A DNA stretch of 64,000 bases from Pteria penguin (taxonomy: Eukaryota > Mollusca > Bivalvia > Pterioida > Pteriidae), in NCBI GenBank assembly GCA_035048485.1, contig CM068582.1:19851570-19915569 (forward strand). The letters are read 5' to 3'. The translations under genes and the position numbers were made by a program. How positions within the stretch are numbered: the stretch's first letter is position 1; every line of letters begins with the position of its first letter. Positions 11,803 through 23,390 of this stretch are shown here, piece after piece. The notes below the pieces were generated by a model. The model worked only from the letters and a program-made list of their open reading frames with translations, did no database searches and was not told where the DNA came from.

Positions 11803-12953
11803 TCAAAGAGGCCCAAGTGGGCCTATATCGCTCACCTGAGTACCTAGATGATCAGTCATGCATGAAGGAAGAATTCATTTATTTTTGCATTAATGTGACT
11901 AAGTCAACACAGATGTTGAAAATATTTCAAATTTTATTTCAGGCTACAATAAAAAATTCCTTCGCACCAGCATTCCTTACCATAGAAATGATTAAATGAA
12001 ACCAAATGAATGCATCAATGTTTACTAAAAGAAAAGAATAACTCTTTAATGCATTAAAATAACAAAGTCCAAAATAAAAATGAAAAAAACGTCAAAAATT
12101 TGATTTCGGAATGGAACCAAAAATATCAACACTTCTTCCCATATGCCACTTAATCATTCCTATGCAGTCGGTTTGTCGCTGTATGCACCCGATCTGAATA
12201 AGAAGTTTGTCAAAGGAGGGTACCCTCTGTGACCTACTTTTGTCTGTGGTGGTGCCACCTGTTCATGGATCCTGACAAAGATGACCACATTTGTCGGGGA
12301 CCTTGAGTATTTGATGCATGCCAAGTTTCATTGAATTCCAGAAAGTGGTTCCGAAGAAAAAGTTCAAACTGTGAAATGTTTACACCAATTATCCCACCCC
12401 CCTTTTTCTTGAAAGTCTTAAAAAATTTATAAAAAATCCAAAACATAAAATATTGAAAAATTTTCTTCGCAGTAGTATTTCTTACCATCAAAATGATCAA
12501 ATTAAACCAAATTAATGCATCAATGTTTACTAAAAGAAAAAAATACCTCTTTTCTGCATTAAAACTACCAAGTACAAAAAAACGTCCAAAAAACGTCAAA
12601 AATTTGATTTCGGAACGGAACCAAAAATAACAACACTTCTTCACACATCCCTCTAGATCATTCCTATGCATTCGGTTTGTCTCTGTATGCCCCCGGTCTG
12701 AAGAAGAAGTTTGTCAAAGGAGGGTACCCTCTTTGACCTACTTTTGCCTGTGGTGGCGCACCTGTTGATGAATCCGGACGAAAAACAACAACACTTGTAG
12801 GGGACCATGAGTACTACATGCTTATCAAGTTTCATAAAATTCTGTTCAGTGGTTCTGGAGAAGAAGTCGAAAATGTGAAAAGTTAACGACGGACGACGGA
12901 CGGTGATTGATCACAATAGCTCACTTGAACCTTCGGCTCAGGTGAGCTAAAAA
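11803..12953 (+). mobile_element. Family A (GGCCC-type) non-autonomous element
   Basis: The head AAAGAGGCCCAAGTGGGCC contains a GGCCCA/TGGGCC hairpin followed by GCTCACCTGAG. The tail has GACGGACGACGGACGG, then AGCTCACTTGA, then GGCTCAGGTGAGCTAAAAA. The head motif GCTCACCTGAG and tail motif CTCAGGTGAGC are exact complements (subterminal inverted repeats). The body contains repeated ~470-bp modules with C-runs. No coding frame; it sits in an intron. Confidence 0.85.
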
Positions 12954-13389
12954 GCCATTAAGAAATCATCAATATCAATTAACTGAAAAACATGACACTT
13001 TTCTGCATTTAAATTACTAAGTCCAGAGACATAAATTTCTATCTTAACCCCGAATACAAATTTGATAACCCATCTTTATAAATTGTTGAAATGCAATTAG
13101 TTTCCCCATCTATGCACTGGTTCAGAAAGAGATGTTTGAAGAGGGGTACCGTTTTGGGCACTTTTGGCCCCGCCCTGGATCCACCCCTGCGGGAATCTGG
13201 ATCCTGAACACAATTTTAGTAGGGGACCTTGAGTACATCATTTATCAAAAATTTGATCCAAATCTGCAATGTAGTTCCAGAGAAGAAATCGAAAATGTGA
13301 GAAAGTTAATGACAGATGGATGACGTAGACTACGGACGGCACACTATGACTATAGCTCACTTGAGCCTTTGGCTCAGGTGAGCTAAAAA
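12954..13389 (+). repeat. Second family A module ending in the same tail hairpin
   Basis: Directly abuts the previous copy and ends AGCTCACTTGAGCCTTTGG...GGTGAGCTAAAAAG. It has no head, so it is a truncated copy or an extra internal module. Confidence 0.7.
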
Positions 13390-14235
13390 GCATTTTCGTA
13401 AAGAAACTGAAATCACCAGTACTTCAAAAGACACCCTTCTAGATCACTCTAGTGCATTAAGTTTGATGATCTTTACTGCTTGTCTGAAGAAAAAGTTTTT
13501 TAAAAGACGGTACCATCTTGCACTATCTTGGGTCTATATTGCCCCATCCAGGATCCACCCTTTTGACAGATATTGTTGAAAACAGAAAAATTTGTATGGG
13601 ACGTTGAGTATTTCATATCTACCCAATTTCATTGGAATCTTTCAGTAAATTCCGAAGAAGAAGTCCTTTAAAGCAAATTCATCATACATTAATTTAATTG
13701 CATGTCCTTCTGCTTTTTTTAATCATAAAAAGAATGGAAAGAAATAAAAAAAAATCACTTCTGTTTTCTGTTTCTTTTGAACTGTATCTATTACAATAAA
13801 ATCAGTTGAATTACACAAAATCTATGCACTATAAGCAACCCTGAAGTAGAAAATCTAAGAAATTATCCGAAAATAGTAAGTAAGGTGAGCTTATATTCTT
13901 TTTCTGATTTGAACAAAAAGAGCAAACTTGAATCTTAATCCTTTTTGAACATTCAGATACTATTTGCTTTTTTTTTTATCCAGGCATACCTTTGAAAAAG
14001 TTTTTTCTAGAAGGGAACCCTCTTAAACACACTTCTGTTTATAGCTCCACCACCTATTGACAAATCTAGATACATTACGTATGTGTTTGTGGAGGTCAGC
14101 TAGTACTATAAGTATACCAAGCATGATCAAAATTTATTAGGCAGTTTGGGAAGAGAACTTAAAAAATGCAGAAAGTTTATGATGGATGAAAGACGGACAA
14201 AGGGCAATTTCAATAGCTCATCTTGAGCTAAGAAA
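13390..14235 (+). repeat. Degenerate family A module
   Basis: Diverged words such as CTTCTAGATCACTC, CTGAAGAAAAAGTTT, GGTACCATCTTG and a decayed tail AATAGCTCATCTTGAGCTAAG near 14207-14231. Confidence 0.55.
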
Positions 14236-15883
14236 ATTTAAGATAATGACACTAGGAAGCTGGATGACCAAACAACATATAGTTTTCTCCAGTTCCTTCA
14301 GGAGACAAATAATTACAAGCTCTTAAACATACACAAGATTTTAACTTGCTTCTACAAATACAAAAAATTAAGTCTCAAATTCACACATAGAATAGCCTTA
14401 TTGAGACAAAACCCCTCAAAAGAAGAAAAGAGCACCTCGACGATATGACTGTCATATAAGTCATTACACATTTTTCACAGCCTTGAAGGTATGACCTTAA
14501 TATCAAAGTTATTACACAGTTTTTCCAAAACTTCTTTTACAACACTAAACCAGTCAAGTTAATTCAGCTCAAATTTTTACTAGCCCAAAGAAAATTCTAT
14601 TCACCCAGACAGTCTTTGATCTTAATAAATTATAATTTCAAATTCATAATTCATTGCTGTACACAAAGTCGTAATCGTTAGAACACTTGCACTAGAATTT
14701 GTATAACTAAAAGTATGTCATTGACTAAGGCGTCCAAATGTATCTGCAATTTGTAGGGCTGAAAGGATACCCTCCCCTCAAGATACAATGCTTATCATGA
14801 TAAAGCAGTAGTGATACAATGATTTTTTAAATGATTACAATACAAGTTTATTAAAATTATAGAAAAAACTGTAATTGAGGGATTGCCAGATCCACCTTTA
14901 ACCATGCCCACTATGCAGTTGGCAGGTATGTTAATGGTCTACAAAAAATCAATTCTAAACTCAAAAACAACCTGTGCTCACTGACACATGAAATCAAGGT
15001 CTATTTTCAGTCCATGTAAAAATAGCAACCAAATCTGATGTAGGTATATCATAAATGGTACACAAGAAAACAAGCCTAATGTAAAATCAATCTATATTCA
15101 TTGAAGTGTAAAAATCAAGGTCACCGAATTTAAGTCAGTTTGTTAAAACTCATTAATGTCTACAAACAGCGCAAATTTGATGTATGTCATTAATGGTAAC
15201 ACAAACAGTTGATGCAAGACAGACGGCTCAAAGCAAATTGCATCTTCACAAGTCTTCACATCTTCTCTCTCCCCTTGACTGATTACATTCAAAGGTTGCA
15301 GGCCAATTCGCAATTGGTTCATCTGCTCCACACATGAATGAGTCAGAAGTCTTGAAACAAACCATGTAACAAAACAAAAATAATAGATCTAGACCATGAG
15401 ATCGAGGAAGTGAAAACATCTTTCCTTTCATTAAAGCCTCAGCGCCTTTCAACTAAAAATCTTTTAAGCTATCTACAGAAAATGTTTCAGAAGTTTTATG
15501 ATACATAGAGAAAACAATTATCGCTATTATTGTTTTTCTTCGCAATTAAGTCAGGCTAATCTCATTGGTCAATTTGGTAAGTAGTAAACTGAATACTTTT
15601 TGCTGGGCAGCGCCATCAAAACTCTCAGCTTTGAATGTAAGCAGTCAATGGGATAGAGAAGCTCACAAAGTGCATCCCCTTGACTCGAGAAGATGTACAA
15701 TTTATTAATACCGAATGGACATATGAACAATGCCAATTCACACATTTGGAATAATTTTTGTGTCCATTAATTTCACATTATGATATCAAATCTGTATACT
15801 TTTGAAAGTAAAAGATACATTGTACTTATTTGTAGGAGGTATATTTAACCAGTAATAAAAAATAGGATGAAATAAAAACTTAC
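14236..15883 (-). other. Intron, mostly unexplained
   Basis: Contains a weak ~150-bp period of sequences like 'GTTCACTGAAGTGTAAAAATCAAGG' split over 14970-15125, related to the element at 48007-48754. No exon was recognised; short frames at 15143-15452 have no support. Confidence 0.4.
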
Positions 15884-16270
15884 TATTGTGTGTCTGACCA
15901 CTTGGTATCTGGGTCGACATCTGTAGTATGATACTCTCATCATCTTGATCGTCCTGTTCCTCTTCTGCAAGTATCACAGTTACTATTCTACCATGAGCTG
16001 CTTCCATGTCATTTACTGATGATTTCTTTCTCTCTACACTATCATCAATTTCATGTTTATTATCCAAATGACATTGTATACGAGCAGAGAGATCTGTAGC
16101 TTCGGTCAATATATCTGTTCCTACAGCAAGCGAGTTTTCACCTGCAGTGTCTGTAAATAGATCTAACATGTCAGCAAACAGATATGTAGCAACATTAAAC
16201 TTTACCTTAGCAGAGGGCATGCTGGCTACAGCATACAAGTCATGAACTTCAAGAAAACAATATGGGTACA
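15884..16270 (-). CDS. Probable exon, acidic C-terminal end, joins the 9799 exon in phase
   Basis: A minus-strand frame runs to a strong donor (AATA|GTAAGTTTTT, last exon base 15884). It encodes Ser/Thr/Asp-rich sequence ending ILQMSTQIPSGQTHN plus one base, which fits the two-base start of the 9799 exon exactly. The 5' boundary is unclear: candidate acceptors are TTTTCTTGAAG (about 16253) and TTGTATGCTGTAG (about 16237). Composition matches the neighbouring large exons. No domain was recognised. Confidence 0.55.
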
Positions 16271-16643
16271 TAACGCGAGTACATAAATTACAGCATTTGA
16301 GTATAAAGTCTCAATGGATTCTACTGTATCTACAAAAGGACATTTGACTTCAGCAGGTTTTTCTGTGACAACATATGGAACGGTAGTCTTAAAAGATGGA
16401 TTTGTTGTTTCAGAAGAAGACTCTGTCTCTTCAATAGAAACTTTTCACCCAATGGGTCGGTGACCTCAACAGAAATGGTAAGTCTGATGGCAATACCAAC
16501 AGATTTGTTGCCTTCCTTGGCATACCCAAGGCAATTGGACAGAGCTTCAGTATATGGGTTTGGGATTTCAGTAGGTAGTTCTGGGACTTCTGCACATGAT
16601 ATTATCACTTCAGTAAATGGGTCTGTCAATTCAACAGATCGGT
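16271..16643 (-). CDS. Coding-like stretch in shifting frames, exon structure unresolved
   Basis: From a possible acceptor GACACAG|AC (exon base 16643, the phase needed after the 17655 donor) the minus strand encodes VELTDPFTEV...PELPTEIPNPYTEAL and ISVEVTDPLGEK. The sense then continues one frame back as VSIEETESSSETTNPS...EVKCPFVDTVESIE, and one further frame back joins the 16270 exon. All three pieces have the Thr/Glu-rich style of the flanking exons. The shifts fall at short homopolymers (GAAAAG, GTTTTC), so the cause may be real decay, tiny unrecognised introns or base-level assembly errors. Confidence 0.35.
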
Positions 16644-16790
16644 CTGTGTCTCCAGTATATAGATATCTGAGAACAGCAGGTAAGTCTTTTGCTATGGCAC
16701 ATGTATATAAAAGGTTTCTGTGCAGTGCCATAGGAAGCATTTCAAAAGTGTGGGCCAAACACTGAGTTTAGTCTTGTTAGTAATGTGATG

Positions 16791-17575
16791 AACAAGAGTA
16801 TCAGTGATACTAATGAATGCTCCCCGAACGTAATTATACTTATAATGCAGGAAATTGATAACTCAATTCATATACAAAAAATCCGTAAAACTGATGGATG
16901 CTCCAAGAAGCACAGCAATAATGAAGGAAATGAATGTCTCAATATATATATAGGAAATCATTGTATAAATTGATGGCAATTTCAAATCTCTATGTATCAT
17001 ATGGATATCCAATGGAGTCAAACTGTAGAACAAGTGATCACAGTATCTTAAACTAAAATGAGTAAGCTTGACCTTAATTAGTAATGAAATAAGACTTTTT
17101 ATCTTGAGCTTGACCTTTCAGAAATGACCTCGAGTGACTTTTACCAAAAGCCCTTTTCCCTAAATAACATTTTGGTGAAGTATAATCAAAATCTGATGAA
17201 AGGTGTAGGAGATATAAGTATTTCATGGTATTTTAAGTCATAGTTAATAAGTGACTATGAACTTTCAGGAATGACCTTGAGAGACCTTTGTATGAAAGCC
17301 CTTAACCTAAATAATATTTTGGTGAAGTATGATCAAATTCTGATGAAAGATGTAGGAGATATAAGTACTTCATATTATTTTAAGCCATTATTAGTAAGTG
17401 ACCTTGACTTTTCAGAAATGACCTTGAGTGACCTTTGTCCAAAAGCTCTTAACCTAAATAACATTCTGAAGTATGATCAAATTCTGATGAAGGTATAGGA
17501 GATGAGTTAAGACATACGTATGGACGGACACGACAGGGACTATATGACCCCTGAAATATTTTGGGAACATAAAAA
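16791..17575 (+). mobile_element. Family C element: AACAAGAG head, AGTATCA hairpin
   Basis: The head AACAAGAGTATCAGTGATAC contains an AGTATCA/TGATACT hairpin with a one-base loop. Next comes ATGCTCCCCGAA, answered near the 3' end by CTGAAATATTTTGGGAACAT-type sequence after a GGACGGACACGACAGG stretch and an AAAAA tail. A second copy at 25087-25717 has the complementary pair in cleaner form (ATGCTCCCTGAA and TTTCAGGGAGCAT). The body is full of TGACCTTGA and TGACCTT words. Confidence 0.75.
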
Positions 17576-17654
17576 TTGGTCCAAAAAAAAGAGTAGGCCC
17601 CTCCTTCCTATGTGCCTGCAGTAAATGTGTCTATAGCTTTAAATGAATCCTTAC

Positions 17655-20481
17655 CTTCAGTAGGCATATTTACACCCACACCAGATGAAAGAGTAACTTC
17701 AGCAGACAGTTCAATGGCTTCTACACATCGATCTATGGGTGTAGCAGATGGGGCATCTGTGTGCAGGTCTGAAGTTTCTGTATACACATTTAAGGCTTTA
17801 TCAGATAAGTCTACATCTTCAAAAAATGAATTTCTCTGTCTGTCAATATGCTGGAGTTTTTCTGATTTATCACTTATATTATCTGTTTCTAGACTGCTTT
17901 CTGTAAATTCTTCGTCAGAATGAAAATGCTTTAGCATCTCCTTTCTCTCCACTTCCTCCTCACTATCTACTTGATCCTGTAAGCACTCTGAAAATTCACA
18001 GTCTGCCTTGTTATCAATTCCATATTTAATAGAATCTGATAACATAAAACTTGTTCTGATTGTGACTGAAGCTTGGGATTCTTCTTCAGTTAGAAAAGTA
18101 TCATTACATTTACCATCCTTTCTGTTTAAATCAACAAACCTCTGCACATTTCTTACTGCGTGAACATTTTCTTCTGGTGCAAGTAAAATCTCATGTATAT
18201 GATCCATTTTTTCCTCATCAAACTGATTATCCAATCTATTCATCTTTCCATTATCCTCAATTTGCTTATTTTCTTCATTATCTGTAAGGTGATATTCAAT
18301 ATCAATCTCTTCATAATCCTCTAATCTGTCATTTATTATGTTCTCATTTCCATATTTCCTAATGTCTCCATTATCTGTATTAATCCCCTTTTCTTCAACT
18401 TCTAGTTGTTTATCATCTGCATCAATCTTTTTCTCATCATCCCCTTCTTGTTCATGACCTTTACCAATCTTCTTTTCACCATCCCTTATCTGATCATCAA
18501 AATCTATCATCTCTTCTCCATCTTCCACATGTTCATTATCTGCATTAGTCGTCTTTTCATTATTCTTTCTTTGTTCATCTATATCGATCTTCTTTTCATC
18601 TTCTTTTTGATTGGTATCTATAATCTTCTCTTCATTTTCTATTTGATAATCAACTGAATCAATCTTCTCATATTTCCCTCTCTGACCATTTGTATCAAAT
18701 TTCTTATCCTCCTCGATTTGTTCATAATTTTCATTATTTCCTTCATCATTTTCTATTCCATTAACAAGATCAAATTTTTCTTCCTCTATTTGTTCATTAC
18801 CTCCATCAATCTCCTTTTTCTTATCCTGCTTTTGTTCATTACCTCCATCAATCTCCTTTTTCTTATCCTGCTTTTGTTCATTACCTCCATCAATCTCCTT
18901 TTTCTTATCCTGCTTTTGTTCATTACCTCCATCAATCTCCTTTTTCTTATCCTGCTTTTGTTCATTATGTGTTTTAATTTTTTCCTCATCCTCCATTTGA
19001 TCTGCATCAAGGTTAGTTTCTCCATCTCTGATTGGATCACGACTTATTTTAATTTTCTTAACATCATCCTCTATTTCTTCTCCATTGCTACCAATCTTCT
19101 CTTCACCAATCTTTTCTTCATCGTCCTGTAGTTTAATCCACACTCTATCATCCTCTCCATTGTTACTTTCTACAGTCTTCTTTTCTCCACCTAAGTGGAC
19201 CTCACTTTTACTAATTTTTTGGTTTATGTTGTGTTTTTCAATGTGAATAAATGCAAGTTCAGTCGAAATTCTTGTCTCGTCAACATCAGCTCCCAATTTG
19301 TCATAATCTATTGAACTTGATAAAACTTCTCTCGTCTTCTCAAAAATATTTGGACTGTCATCTAAATATGTTTGTTCACTGAATGCAGATTGCACTGAAG
19401 ATGACTCTTGTACTTCATTTTCAGCAGCACTGGATTTGTTTAGATCTTTAGAGTCCTTTGTGTCATTCAAACAGAATGTTTCCTTGACACCATGTGATAT
19501 GCTTGTACACAGAAAAGAGTTTGTGGTATCTAAAGCTTCATTGTTTTTTGCAAGATCACTTTTAACAAAAGTTAAAGTTTGGTTACTTATACCACAGGTC
19601 TTTACAATGCCACTTTTACATGCTGGTGACTCTGTTTGGTAAATATTTTTGAGTTCTACCTTTGGTTCTAAATCCAAATTGTTTGGCAATTCCTCTGTTA
19701 CACTTATGTCAGAGTCTTCCTGCATTGATGAAATATCTCCATAAATAGAAAAACTTTCATTTACAAGACATTTTTTGTCAACATGTGAATCTGCATTCAT
19801 GTAGTAACACTTCTCCTCTTCAGCAATACTCAATGTGATGCCTTCCTTTTCTTTATCTGAGGTTCCTGAGTATGTGATATCAGATGATGTGCATTGTCCA
19901 TCCAAACTAATCATTTCATTCTCGCTTCGTTCTAAATTATTTTCACACTGGTTCTGTCCATTTTTACATTGATCCAGTTCATTTTCATATTGGTTCAGTG
20001 CATTCCCATGTTGACCTGGTTCATTTCTAAACTGATCCAGTCCATTTTCAATTTGATAATGTTCATTTTCATATTGAAGTTGTTCATTCTCACATACATT
20101 AACTACAGTTTCATAATGGTCTTCTTCCTTTTCATACTGGTCATATTTATTTCCAAACTGATTATCTTTACTTTCATACTGATCTTCTGCTTTTTCACAT
20201 CGATTTTCTTCAATATCACATTGATCTGGTTCATTCTCATATTGGTTCTGTTCATTCTCATATTCCTTAAATTCATTTTTACATTGACCTTGTTCATTTT
20301 TACGAAGGTCTGTTTTATTCTCATAGTGAATGACTTCATTTCCATATTGGTACATCTCATTTTCACAAAGGTCCAATTCATTTTCACATGGGTATCTTTC
20401 ATTTTCACACTGGTGCATTTCATTTTCCATTTTAATTTTGGTAGTCATTTTGGTTATGCAAACGTCTTTCTCCACCACTAT
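17655..20481 (-). CDS. Large exon, 942 codons: 24 Cys/Tyr-Glu-Asn-Glu heptads, then acidic 14-residue repeats
   Basis: The minus-strand exon is bounded by an acceptor (TTTGTCTTTGTAG, first base 20481, phase 0) and a strong donor (GAAG|GTAAGG, last base 17655, phase 1). About residues 18-185 form 24 consecutive 7-residue units with the core C/Y-E-N-E. A Ser/Thr-rich middle follows, then the exact 14-residue unit NEQKQDKKKEIDGG in four near-identical copies (18786-18970) and a long degenerate series of EEKKID-like units with very high charge. No catalytic domain, signal peptide or membrane segment was seen. Heptads may form a helix or coiled coil, but the Asn/Glu core lacks the hydrophobic a/d pattern. 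It joins the 25025-23391 exon upstream in phase 0. Confidence 0.8.
18786..18970 (-). repeat. 42-bp coding minisatellite, about four copies
   Basis: Near-identical copies encode the 14-residue unit given for the surrounding exon. Low divergence suggests recent amplification, and the unit is a multiple of three. Confidence 0.9.
19920..20430 (-). repeat. 21-bp coding repeat, 24 diverged units
   Basis: On the plus strand TTCATTTTCA-type words recur every 21 bp. They encode the heptads at the start of the 20481 exon. Units are more diverged than the 42-bp array, so this array is older. Confidence 0.85.
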
Positions 20482-20624
20482 CTACAAAGACAAATGAATA
20501 ACATGGATATACAATATATATATTATAATGTAGGAACTATCTTTATTTTTTACTATTTCCTTATATAGTCTTTATTCAAATACTTTAAGATTATGACATT
20601 TTTGATATACATTATATGAACATT

Positions 20625-20702
20625 GAGCTGGCATAGGTTGATTGGCAGCAGGTTTGGTTCAGAACCAAGAGATCCTGGATTGAAGATCCACAGGTGACTT
20701 TG
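20625..20702 (+). repeat. Degenerate tRNA-like sequence, probably a SINE relic
   Basis: GGTTTGGTTCAGAACCAAGA folds as an anticodon stem-loop (TTGG/CCAA around TTCAGAA). It is followed by CTGGATTGAAGATCCA, which resembles a T-arm with a decayed B box. The acceptor stem is not evident, so it is not called a functional tRNA. Confidence 0.4.
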
Positions 20703-21475
20703 TACTACAGTAATGTACCCCCTACTGTCTCATTGCTATTTTGATGTTTTTAGGTCGTCGGTTAAAGGCTACACAACTTTACCAGGAAATTGGAGCTCAA
20801 TATGTCTTATATCTGTAGAAGGGGCTTTAAAAAACCATAGGATTTCACACTTGTTGTTTCCATATTAGAGGCATCATTCTGAGCATGCAAAATGGGTATG
20901 CATTTTAAGCTAAAGTTCCCATGACTTGGTGACAAAATGGCTGAAGAAGATAATTTCAAATCGCCTGATAAAATTGGAAGTGGAGTAAGCAAGATTCAAG
21001 GGATTTATAAAAGAAAAAAAGAAAAAAAAAAGAGGAGTTACTGAAATTGCAGAACTTAACTGAAATAATTATGTCATCAGGAGAATTTAGAAAAAACTCT
21101 GCCAAACATAAATCATATTTGTTCTGCACTGGAGAGTTAAATGAGGAGGTCTTGTAGACATGATGTCTAAAAATATCATAAATAGAAACGAGTTGTGTAC
21201 GGGTAATTCATTGTAGTTAGTAACACTGTCTTTCTGGCAAAATGACAAAGACTATCAAGTCTGAAGCTCAACTGATCTAGTCAATGGCAAAAACTGTGTG
21301 AAGATGATTCTTTCATCATTTTCGATATTAATATTTTGCTATTAACAACTATAATTACATCAAAGGACAGACATCTGTGGATTGTAATTGGACAGAAAAG
21401 CTTTGTGGGTTGGAACTGTATCTAATCTATCATATCTATTTAAAACATTAGAATATAATCTGATTACAGTTTCAT
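20703..21475 (-). other. Intron, nothing recognised
   Basis: Non-coding; an A-rich run near 21009-21034. No repeat family was identified. Confidence 0.4.
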
Positions 21476-22114
21476 AACAAGAGGCCCAAGTGGGCCTGTA
21501 TCACTCAACCGAGCACAATTTGCTCATTTGCAAACAACTGACTACTTGAAGAAATTCCCAAATACGTATATTCAGTGTAACCGACAAAAGACTGTAAACC
21601 TGCTTCTTTATATTCAATCAATCAAGACAATAATACAACTAAATTATCAATGTGATGGTGCAACACAAATGCCCCCACTGGCAGTTAAGCTAGTGAAATA
21701 TAACTGCCAGAGAACTAATATTTTCAAGAAATGTTAAAGGGCAATTGCAAGTGTCAAATATTACCCATCCACACCCATATTCAAACTTGAACTGCATTTT
21801 CCCTTGATACATCAATAACAATACCAATTTAAACCATCAAACCTTCACTGAAAAAATCAGCGGAAACTGTTATTTGAAGAAATTTTCTATGTTCAAAGCA
21901 AAAACTCTGTCAAAAATAACCGAACCATACCCATATTCGAACTTGACCTGCATCTTCCCTTGATACATCTGTATACCAAATATCAATTTAATCCATCACA
22001 CCTTCAAAGAGAAAATGAGCTGAAACTCAATGATGACGGAATGATGGAATGACAGAATGACGGAACAGGGTAACACTATATGCCCCCAGCCATTTCATGG
22101 CGGGGCATAAAAAA
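21476..22114 (+). mobile_element. Element with GGCCC-type head and a GCCCC/GGGGC tail hairpin
   Basis: The head AACAAGAGGCCCAAGTGGGCC is as in family A, but the next words differ (TGTATCACTCAACCGAGC). The tail has GATGACGGAATGATGGAATG repeats and then TGCCCCCAGCCATTTCATGG, continuing GCGGGGCATAAAA. It is a related but distinct family, or a hybrid of two. Confidence 0.6.
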
Positions 22115-23145
22115 TAAGAACAACATCACTTCTTAAGACACACTTTTAGGTCACTTTAATACATTTGGTTTGATAATCTATGGAATCAGTCTGAAGAAAA
22201 AGTTTGTCACAGGAGGGTTCACTCTGGTCCCTGTGTCGACCTACCCTGGCAACCTACAAGATGAAAGTCTATTTAAACTACAGCAATCCTAACAAGACAA
22301 AACACCCCTTGGCAACAAAGTTGAAACATGCCATAATTCATCCCAATATACAACACTGGCATAAGAGTAATGGATGTCCCACTTACACGCACATTTTTAG
22401 GTATAATCAATGAAAACAAGGTTTTACCCATTGTGTCTATTGTGACCTTGACCTTTGACCTATGACCTTGGTTCAAAGTCATGACACACCCTTAGATTCT
22501 AAGAAACAATTCTGTGAAATATTATTGAAATCTATGCACAGAGGAAGAAGTTATGGCCCGAACAAGGTTTTACTCACTTCGCATGTTGTGACCCTGACCT
22601 CTGACGGTCAAAGTCAACAATTCTGTGAAATATTATTGAAATCTGTGCACAGGGGCAGAAGTTAGGGCAAGGACAAGGTTATAACTATTGTGTCTATTGT
22701 GACCTTGACCTGTGACCTATAACTGCAGTTCAAGATCATGACACACCCTTGGGTACTAAGCAACAATTCTGTGAAATATTATTGAAATCTGTGCACAGGG
22801 TGAAAAGATATGGCCCGCACAAAGTTTCACTTATTGTGTCTATTATGACCTTGACCTTTGACCTATGACCTTGGTTCAAGGTCATGACACACCCCTGAAT
22901 CCTTAGCAGCAATTCTGTGAAATATTAAAAAGTTATGACCCGAAAAGGTTTTAATTATTGTGTCTATTATGACTTTGACCTTTGACAAATCTTAAGCAAC
23001 AATTCTGTGAAATATTATTGAAATTCGTGCACAGGGTGAGAAGTTATGGCCCGGACTTGGTGGACAGATGGACAGACAGACAGACAAACGGTGATTCCTA
23101 TATACCCCCCTAAACTTTGTATGCGGGGTTTATAAAAAATTAACC
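22115..23145 (+). repeat. Tandem ~120-bp repeat rich in TGACCT half-sites, with microsatellite tail
   Basis: The phrases TGTGACCTTGACCTTTGACC, ATGACACACCC, CAACAATTCTGTGAAATATT and ATTGAAATCTGTGCACAGGG recur at least four times between about 22440 and 23035. The block ends in GGACAGATGGACAGACAGAC and a CCCCCC...GGGGTTTATAAAA terminus (23100-23140). Fragments of the same family occur near 27980, 50790-51020, 62510 and 62640. Confidence 0.8.
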
Positions 23146-23157
23146 CGAAAATATTTA

Positions 23158-23343
23158 AACAAGAGGTCCAAGTAGGCCTATATCGTTCACCTGAGCACAA
23201 CTTTCTCATCCACAAACAACTGAGGGCTTGAAGATATTCCCAGATACATAAATTCTCTTGGTGACGGTGTTTTTGATAACTCACAAAAGACTATAAACTT
23301 GCCTCTATACAATACCATTGAAATTCCGGGGGAGCATAAAAAT
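23158..23343 (+). repeat. Short AACAAGAG-headed element
   Basis: The head AACAAGAGGTCCAAGTAGGCC is a diverged family A head. The end is GAAATTCCGGGGGAGCATAAAA. Only 186 bp, so internally deleted or truncated. Confidence 0.55.
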
Positions 23344-23390
23344 TCTATTTATAAAGATATCAGGCAAATAGAAACAACTGGACTACTTAC

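Noticed and set aside
11803..12953. Family A as a canonical Helitron (TC...CTRR)
   Set aside because: The tail GAGCTAAAAA contains CTAA, but no 5' TC terminus or A|T insertion site fits all copies. A Helentron-like reading fits better.
18406..19131. Plus-strand hydrophobic frames resembling membrane proteins
   Set aside because: They are the complement of Lys/Glu/Asp-rich codons of the minus-strand exon; the same holds for 5644-6129 and 19969-20568.
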